A stretch of DNA of 64,000 nucleotides from CAYUVH01 sp964448135. GTDB taxonomy: Bacteria > Verrucomicrobiota > Verrucomicrobiia > Limisphaerales > UBA8199. Location of the stretch: NCBI GenBank assembly GCA_964448135.1, contig CAYUVH010000022.1, positions 62,001 through 126,000 of the forward strand, written 5' to 3'. Numbering within the stretch: the first letter of the stretch is position 1; each line of letters begins with the position of its first letter. This document shows positions 60,901-64,000 of the stretch, one piece after another. A program made the translations under genes and the position numbers. The notes beneath the pieces were generated by a model. That model made no database searches, was not told where the DNA came from, and saw only the letters and a program-made list of their open reading frames with translations.

Positions 60901-61504
60901 GGGTGACGTCGGAATTGACTGATGTGCCGGCGGTGCCGACGTTGGCCGTCTGGCTGGGGGACGCGCCGCCGAGGATATCGTTGGTGGAGGCTTCGCTGTA
61001 AACGGAGGTGCCGGTGGATTGGTTGGTGCCGGGGTTAGTCTGGAAGCCGTAGCCGACATCATCGGAGCGGTTGCCGGCGCCGCTGCCCGTGTCGCTGGCG
61101 TCGGTGGTCTGGCGCGTGCCGAGGGTATTGTAGAGGCCGACGCGGAAGCCGGCGTTGATGTTCGTGGGCGCGGAAGTGAAACGATAGGAGAACGTGAGGG
61201 TGATGGAATCGCCGGGAGCGGACAAAGTAATGGGGCCGAAGTAGGCGAGGTATTTGCCGAAGCCCGCGCCGACCTGGGGTGTGAACTGCAAGGCATTACC
61301 CGATCCGATGCCGGCGCTGTCGTTGGTCACATAGAGTGTCGAGGTGGTCTGGCCGAGATACCAGACGAGGCCTTGGGTGTCGCCGCCGGTGGCATTGGTG
61401 CGATTGCCGTCGGTGAACGGGTCGAAGACGTTGGTGATGGCAGCGGGCCCGGCGAGAGCCGAAAGCAGGAGGGCCAAAATGCAAAAGCGAATTCTTAACA
61501 GCAT
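57917..61504 (-). CDS. Secreted polysaccharide lyase family 8-like enzyme with Ig-like C-terminus
   Basis: 1195 residues. A signal peptide (RIRFCILALLLSALAG) and a concanavalin-like N-terminal domain (about 20-270) precede the PL8 (hyaluronate/chondroitin/xanthan lyase) toroid and beta-sandwich. Key PL8 elements are NWYDWEIG (Asn), HTRHPYNGSYG (His and Tyr), RGRAMSRY (Arg), ENLHGWFQGDGATYFY and the Tyr-rich beta region. The C-terminal part is Ig/cadherin-like (SPPSITPIPNTNLNAG then DDGSPILRATQTF). It cuts acidic polysaccharide by beta-elimination. A TATAAT-like promoter lies upstream. Confidence 0.87.
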   Translation of the reverse strand: MLLRIRFCILALLLSALAGPAAITNVFDPFTDGNRTNATGGDTQGLVWYLGQTTSTLYVTNDSAGIGSGNALQFTPQVGAGFGKYLAYFGPITLSAPGDSITLTFSYRFTSAPTNINAGFRVGLYNTLGTRQTTDASDTGSGAGNRSDDVGYGFQTNPGTNQSTGTSVYSEASTNDILGGASPSQTANVGTAGTSVNSDVTPHTAMFQISRQPNGDLALSAKIDAGATATATIAAASVFTNTFDEVGFSEGGTGFAVPWLLDNVIITSTAADDFDKLRVKWWEIQTGGTNYNLNDSLVKSRLSTITNTARGYWNSMDKTGTNVFLWSDLTNGADSAELSTAYSRLRAMALAWTTYGSGYRSNSTLAADIQIGLNWMYTNRYNLSTAAPGGEYDNWYDWEIGAPLNIADIGVFMYDALGMTGLSNTLNALDHFVPSPFSGTSGTSTGGNLTDKIRSVGVRGATVKDASKVAAARDAFSSLFTYVTSGDGYYADGSFVQHTRHPYNGSYGLVCLNDTSLVLPWLENSPWECTDPAQTNVMNWIYESYEPFLYYGAMMDMTRGRAMSRYSSQDHTAGASIMLWILTLAYSPFPPAADASRMKSIVKYLALRDTFRTFTNNVPLQLIPQTEALMADAAVIPRGELFGHWTFAGMDQSVHLRPGWGCALSLSSSRIYNYESINSENLHGWFQGDGATYFYTTNDLGQFSEDFWPTVDPYKLTGTTVDLTPLGNAAGQSSLSSKNWVGGATLGTNGTMGLDLDPAGSPLTAKKSWFMLDDEVICLGAGITCSTSTNIQTTALTRKLSNSNTNILIAGGVAMPTTLGWQTNFTSASWCALSGFGGCYFPGGANVKAIRESRTNSWSNINAGGTTGLTNRNYLSLWFDHGIRPTNANYSYVILPGASTLAVSNYALAPEVTILENTTNAQAVKETTINVVAANFWTVGGKTIDLITVSNKSAVMTQEDPATLSVAVADPTQTNNGSLFIGLNRAANSVAYVDPGVTILQLRPTIKMTVATAGTYGRSLTAKFNLQNSPPSITPIPNTNLNAGITMTLLCSASDPDQPWQTLSFSLTGPTTNANINSTSGQLTWRPSVTQAGKTNPISVVVSDDGSPILRATQTFNAIVPPLTLPTLSQPTQTAGHTVLSISGSYGPDYAIQVSSNLLDWTPIFTTNQPAVPFLWSDPSLSILPQRYYRVTVGP

Positions 61505-61520
61505 ATGGCCATGAACGGAT

Positions 61521-61551
61521 ATTATATAGCTCCGAAAGCGGTGTAATTCAA
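61521..61551 (-). promoter_or_regulatory. Candidate promoter for the PL8-type lyase
   Basis: On the minus strand TTGAAT (61551-61546), a 19-base spacer and TATAAT (61526-61521). The ATG is 16 bases further on. TATATA overlapping the -10 gives a 17-base spacing as well. Confidence 0.5.
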
Positions 61552-61580
61552 CCCCACTTCCGGGGGGATGGAGGGGCTGA

Positions 61581-61601
61581 GGGTTGAAAGTTGAGGGTTG
61601 A
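61581..61601. repeat. Three heptamers
   Basis: GGGTTGA, AAGTTGA, GGGTTGA run head to tail in the spacer between the lyase and the antitoxin-like gene. Confidence 0.7.
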
Positions 61602-61618
61602 GGGGGAAGAATCTGCGA

Positions 61619-61834
61619 ATGACATTTGAAGCCGTTTTGCAGGGTCTACCCAGACTTACTTTTGCGCAGCGGCAAATGTTGATTGGACGTGCGATCGAAC
61701 TGGACGAAGCGTTGGCGGATGGCGCCGACTCTGAGGCAGCGGAAAAGCGATTGCGAGAATTGCGAAAGAATCCCGCGCTGGCGGTTTCACTCGAGAAGAT
61801 GGAAGCTCGCGTGCGAAGAAGATTCGAAAAATGA
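61619..61834 (+). CDS. Small addiction-module-like protein
   Basis: 71 residues from the ATG at 61619. Helical, charged: MTFEAVLQGLPRLTFAQRQM, then AIELDEALADGADSEAAEKRL. The layout resembles 'addiction module component' antitoxins, but no toxin gene is next to it. The stop overlaps the next start by four bases (ATGA). This could instead be a small regulator of the secreted lectin-like gene. Low certainty. Confidence 0.5.
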   Translation: MTFEAVLQGLPRLTFAQRQMLIGRAIELDEALADGADSEAAEKRLRELRKNPALAVSLEKMEARVRRRFEK

Positions 61835-62694
61835 ATTTCAGCGGCGCACTCACGAAGCGATGGTCTGGCGTGATCCTCGTGTCGCTCTGCTGTTTGCAAT
61901 GCCCCGCGGGTGAAGCGCAGCCGGTTGCGAAAGATCGATTTGGCGTCGTGGAGTTGGCGCGGACGGTTTCGGGCGGACGCGAGTGGTTTGCGGATTGGGA
62001 GAAGGGGAGGAAGGTGGCGGCCTACCAAGGAGACCCGAAGGATCCGCAGTTTTATAACGAGGAAGGCGAGTTGCGGATCGGCGGCGGGGCGGCGTCAGTG
62101 CCGGCGGGGATGACGCGGTTGGTGGTGTGGACGCCGACGAACCACGCGGGCGGTTGGACGATGCCGTTGTGGACAAATGTGGAGATGACGATCTACGCGC
62201 GGCGCGGCAAGTCCACGCGGACGCTTGATTACCAGGCGTTCTATTTGAGCGCGCGGAGCGGCTTGTATCATAACGACATCGTGCCGTGCGAGGGGACGAG
62301 TTATCACGCGACGGCAAGGTTCGATGGGCAGTGCGGTTTCAAGAAGGAGGTGTGGCACACGGGCGGTTACACGCAGTTGCGGCCTGAGCCCGCTCCAAAA
62401 CCGTGGCCGACGGTGCCGGAGGGAAAATGGATTGGGATGAAATATTTGTGCCGGAACTGCGATGGCGGCGCGCATGTGAAATTGCAGCTCTACCTGGACA
62501 CGGAGGAGCGCAATGAGTGGAAGCTGGTATCCGAATATACTGACACGGGCGATTGGCGCGGGGAGAAGCCGGGGTGCGATCGGCCGCAGAATTGCATCAT
62601 CACGCAGGGCCGGCCGGCGGTTTATTTTCGGACGGATTATGTGGCGGTGGAGTTGAAGAAGTTTTCGGTGAGGGAGATCACGGCGGGGCCGTGA
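61831..62694 (+). CDS. Secreted lectin-like / polysaccharide-binding protein
   Basis: 287 residues with a signal peptide (WSGVILVSLCCLQCPAGEAQP). The mature protein is a beta-rich jelly-roll (MTRLVVWTPTNHAGGW, VEMTIYARRGKSTRT, WIGMKYLCRNCDGGAHV, KLQLYLDTEERNEWKLVSEY). It resembles carbohydrate-binding or small polysaccharide-lyase folds, but catalytic residues were not identified. Six or more cysteines may form disulfides. Next to PL8- and GHL10-type genes it suggests a polysaccharide-processing set. Confidence 0.72.
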   Translation: MNFSGALTKRWSGVILVSLCCLQCPAGEAQPVAKDRFGVVELARTVSGGREWFADWEKGRKVAAYQGDPKDPQFYNEEGELRIGGGAASVPAGMTRLVVWTPTNHAGGWTMPLWTNVEMTIYARRGKSTRTLDYQAFYLSARSGLYHNDIVPCEGTSYHATARFDGQCGFKKEVWHTGGYTQLRPEPAPKPWPTVPEGKWIGMKYLCRNCDGGAHVKLQLYLDTEERNEWKLVSEYTDTGDWRGEKPGCDRPQNCIITQGRPAVYFRTDYVAVELKKFSVREITAGP

Positions 62695-62786
62695 ATGACG
62701 AAATCCGAATGACGAATGACGAAAGAAATCCGAATGACCGAAGGGCCACGGGCTGAGATTTCGAGCTTCGGGCTTCTTTCGTCATT
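62693..62786. repeat. Heptamers and a 13-bp inverted repeat
   Basis: GAATGAC, GAAATCC, GAATGAC, GAATGAC, GAAAGAA run over 62693-62727. AATGACGAAAGAA (62715-62727) has its exact reverse complement at 62774-62786. It lies between the lectin-like gene and the glycosidase gene. Confidence 0.75.
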
Positions 62787-62874
62787 AGACATTCGGGCTT
62801 AGTCATTTTCCTCCTCCCCCTTTCGTAGGGATGACACGGAGAAGGCTGTGCGTTATGCTCGCGCGAGTTGATTT

Positions 62875-64000
62875 ATGACACGCTTTTCCTCCAGCGTCTT
62901 TTTCGTCACTTCCTCCCTGGTCATTTTCTCCGTCGTCGCGGCGCTCGGGCAGGGCTCGGGCGTGGTGATTGACGGGTGTGATTATGGGAGCCACGCGGCG
63001 GCGCGGTCGGTTTGGAAGCCGATGCAGGGATCGGCGCCGGTCGAAACTACGCGGGTAGGCGACAAGATGGTTTTGAAGCTGCCGTGCAAGTTCTCGGGGG
63101 GCGAGGTCGAGCGGGCATCTTGGGATCGCGCGGTGAAGCTGGATTTGAAGGACAGCCCGGGGGTGGAATTCAGGATTCTGTGTTCCAACTCCATTCCGGT
63201 GGCGCATTTCAACATCTACTTTCAGAGCGGGCAGGGATGGTACGGGGCGACTTTCTTTCCCGAGTCTTCGACGGGTTGGAGCACAATTCGAATCAATAAG
63301 AACCAGGTGACGCCGGAGGGAACACCAGCGGGCTGGGACCAGATCAAGACGATCCGCATTTCCGCGTGGCGGGCGAACCAGGACGACACGGAGTTTTTCA
63401 TCAGCGATCTGCGCCGGTTGCCGCCGCCGCCGCCGGTCACATTGCAGTCCCAGGTCATGGATCCGATCGAACGACTCGGGGAACTGAACGGATTCAAAAG
63501 TTACCAGGAAGCCACGAATGCGATCCGCCGTCTGAAACCGGGAGACGCGGGCGTGTCCGTCGCCCTCGCTGAAGCCGAACGAGCGCGGCGGGCGGCGCTG
63601 GCAGCGGTGGACAAGGCTGATTATGGCGTGGCGGGAGCGCAGGCGAAGCTGGCGCAGCAGCAGATGTTGATCGCGTTTTGCCGCGCGCAGAAAGCGGAGC
63701 CGGGGGAGTTTCGGGCGTTCTGGTGTCACAGCGCGTTCGGCGTGCAGGGGATGAACTGGGACGAGGCGATCCAACTGCTCGCCACGAATGGTTTCACGGC
63801 GATCATTCCAAACATGCTTTGGGGCGGGGCGGCATTTTACGACAGCAAGGTGCTGCCCGTGGCCAAAGATGCCCAGTCGCGCGGGGACCAGATCCGCGAG
63901 TGCCTGGCGGCGTGCCGCAAATACGGCATCAAAATGTATGTCTGGAAGGTGGACTGGTATTTGGGGCGGTTCGCGCCGAAGGAATTTGTGGAGCGGATGC
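62875..64000 (+). CDS. GHL10/DUF187-type secreted glycosidase (3' truncated by window edge)
   Basis: Starts at the ATG at 62875; the frame is open to the end of the window, giving 375 codons. A signal peptide (SVFFVTSSLVIFSVVAALGQG) leads into a beta-rich N-terminal domain (about 25-190) and a helical linker. Then comes the barrel start EFRAFWCHSAFGVQG and MNWDEAIQLLATNGFTAIIP, the pattern of GHL10 (DUF187) glycosyl-hydrolase-like proteins. The C-terminal catalytic part is outside the window. It is probably periplasmic or extracellular, acting on polysaccharide like its neighbours. Confidence 0.82.
   Translation, partial: MTRFSSSVFFVTSSLVIFSVVAALGQGSGVVIDGCDYGSHAAARSVWKPMQGSAPVETTRVGDKMVLKLPCKFSGGEVERASWDRAVKLDLKDSPGVEFRILCSNSIPVAHFNIYFQSGQGWYGATFFPESSTGWSTIRINKNQVTPEGTPAGWDQIKTIRISAWRANQDDTEFFISDLRRLPPPPPVTLQSQVMDPIERLGELNGFKSYQEATNAIRRLKPGDAGVSVALAEAERARRAALAAVDKADYGVAGAQAKLAQQQMLIAFCRAQKAEPGEFRAFWCHSAFGVQGMNWDEAIQLLATNGFTAIIPNMLWGGAAFYDSKVLPVAKDAQSRGDQIRECLAACRKYGIKMYVWKVDWYLGRFAPKEFVERM

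Noticed and set aside
58232..60922. Long plus-strand ORFs opposite the PL8-type gene
   Set aside because: Gly/Val/Arg-rich shadows; the minus-strand frame has clear family motifs and a signal peptide.

Overview
The window is GC-rich, gene-dense bacterial DNA and most likely comes from a Verrucomicrobiota genome of the Pedosphaerales/Limisphaerales type. That placement is an inference. It rests on the combination of a DUF1080 (3-keto-disaccharide hydrolase) protein, a GHL10/DUF187-type glycosidase, a PL8-type lyase with an Ig-like tail, WG- and Sel1-repeat proteins, many secreted proteins of unknown function, and intergenic spacers full of short period-7 repeats and perfect hairpins.

Layout. 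1-15.8 kb is mostly core metabolism and information processing: recF and recA (both minus), two secreted alpha/beta hydrolases, the DUF1080 protein, a dual-specificity-type phosphatase coupled to a pentapeptide-repeat protein, a Gfo/Idh/MocA oxidoreductase, a frameshifted membrane-protein gene, fmt, a UDP-glucuronate-epimerase-like gene and a tRNA-dihydrouridine synthase. 15.2-18.9 kb holds a zinc-ribbon membrane protein, a secreted FN3 protein and two tandem 260-residue paralogues. 18.9-27.4 kb is an accessory block of about 17 small genes, all on the minus strand. Several have folds known from immunity proteins (SMI1/KNR4, DUF4375) or are small lipoproteins (one YceK/YidQ-like), and their spacers carry duplicated modules. 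28-31.3 kb holds an HtrA-like protease coupled to a paralogue that has lost all three catalytic residues, then a histone-H1-like basic protein. 31.3-34.7 kb holds a ROK kinase, two tandem thymidylate-kinase-like genes and an unknown gene. 34.8-38.5 kb has a LysR regulator divergent from an EmrA/EmrB-type drug exporter.

38.6-53.1 kb is the most interesting region: a tightly packed type II fatty-acid/polyketide-like operon. It encodes a ketoreductase, a lipid-A-type acyltransferase, two hotdog dehydratases, an intact ketosynthase, a lone ketosynthase-like half protein, an ACP, a 730-residue ketosynthase fused to a second Cys-less ketosynthase-like domain, a polysaccharide deacetylase, a LolA-like carrier, a lipoprotein and a membrane-anchored C45 acyltransferase. 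An acyl-CoA ligase and a halogenase-like flavoprotein follow. Gene content matches aryl-polyene/flexirubin-type loci, whose pigments are made on an ACP by dedicated KS/KR/DH enzymes and moved to the outer membrane. However, no aromatic ammonia lyase, MMPL exporter or second ACP is visible here.

53-57.3 kb has HEAT-, WG- and Sel1-repeat proteins. 57.9-64 kb is a polysaccharide-degradation stretch: PL8-type lyase, secreted lectin-like protein, and a GHL10-type glycosidase running off the window end. No rRNA, CRISPR array, intact tRNA, transposase or integrase was found.
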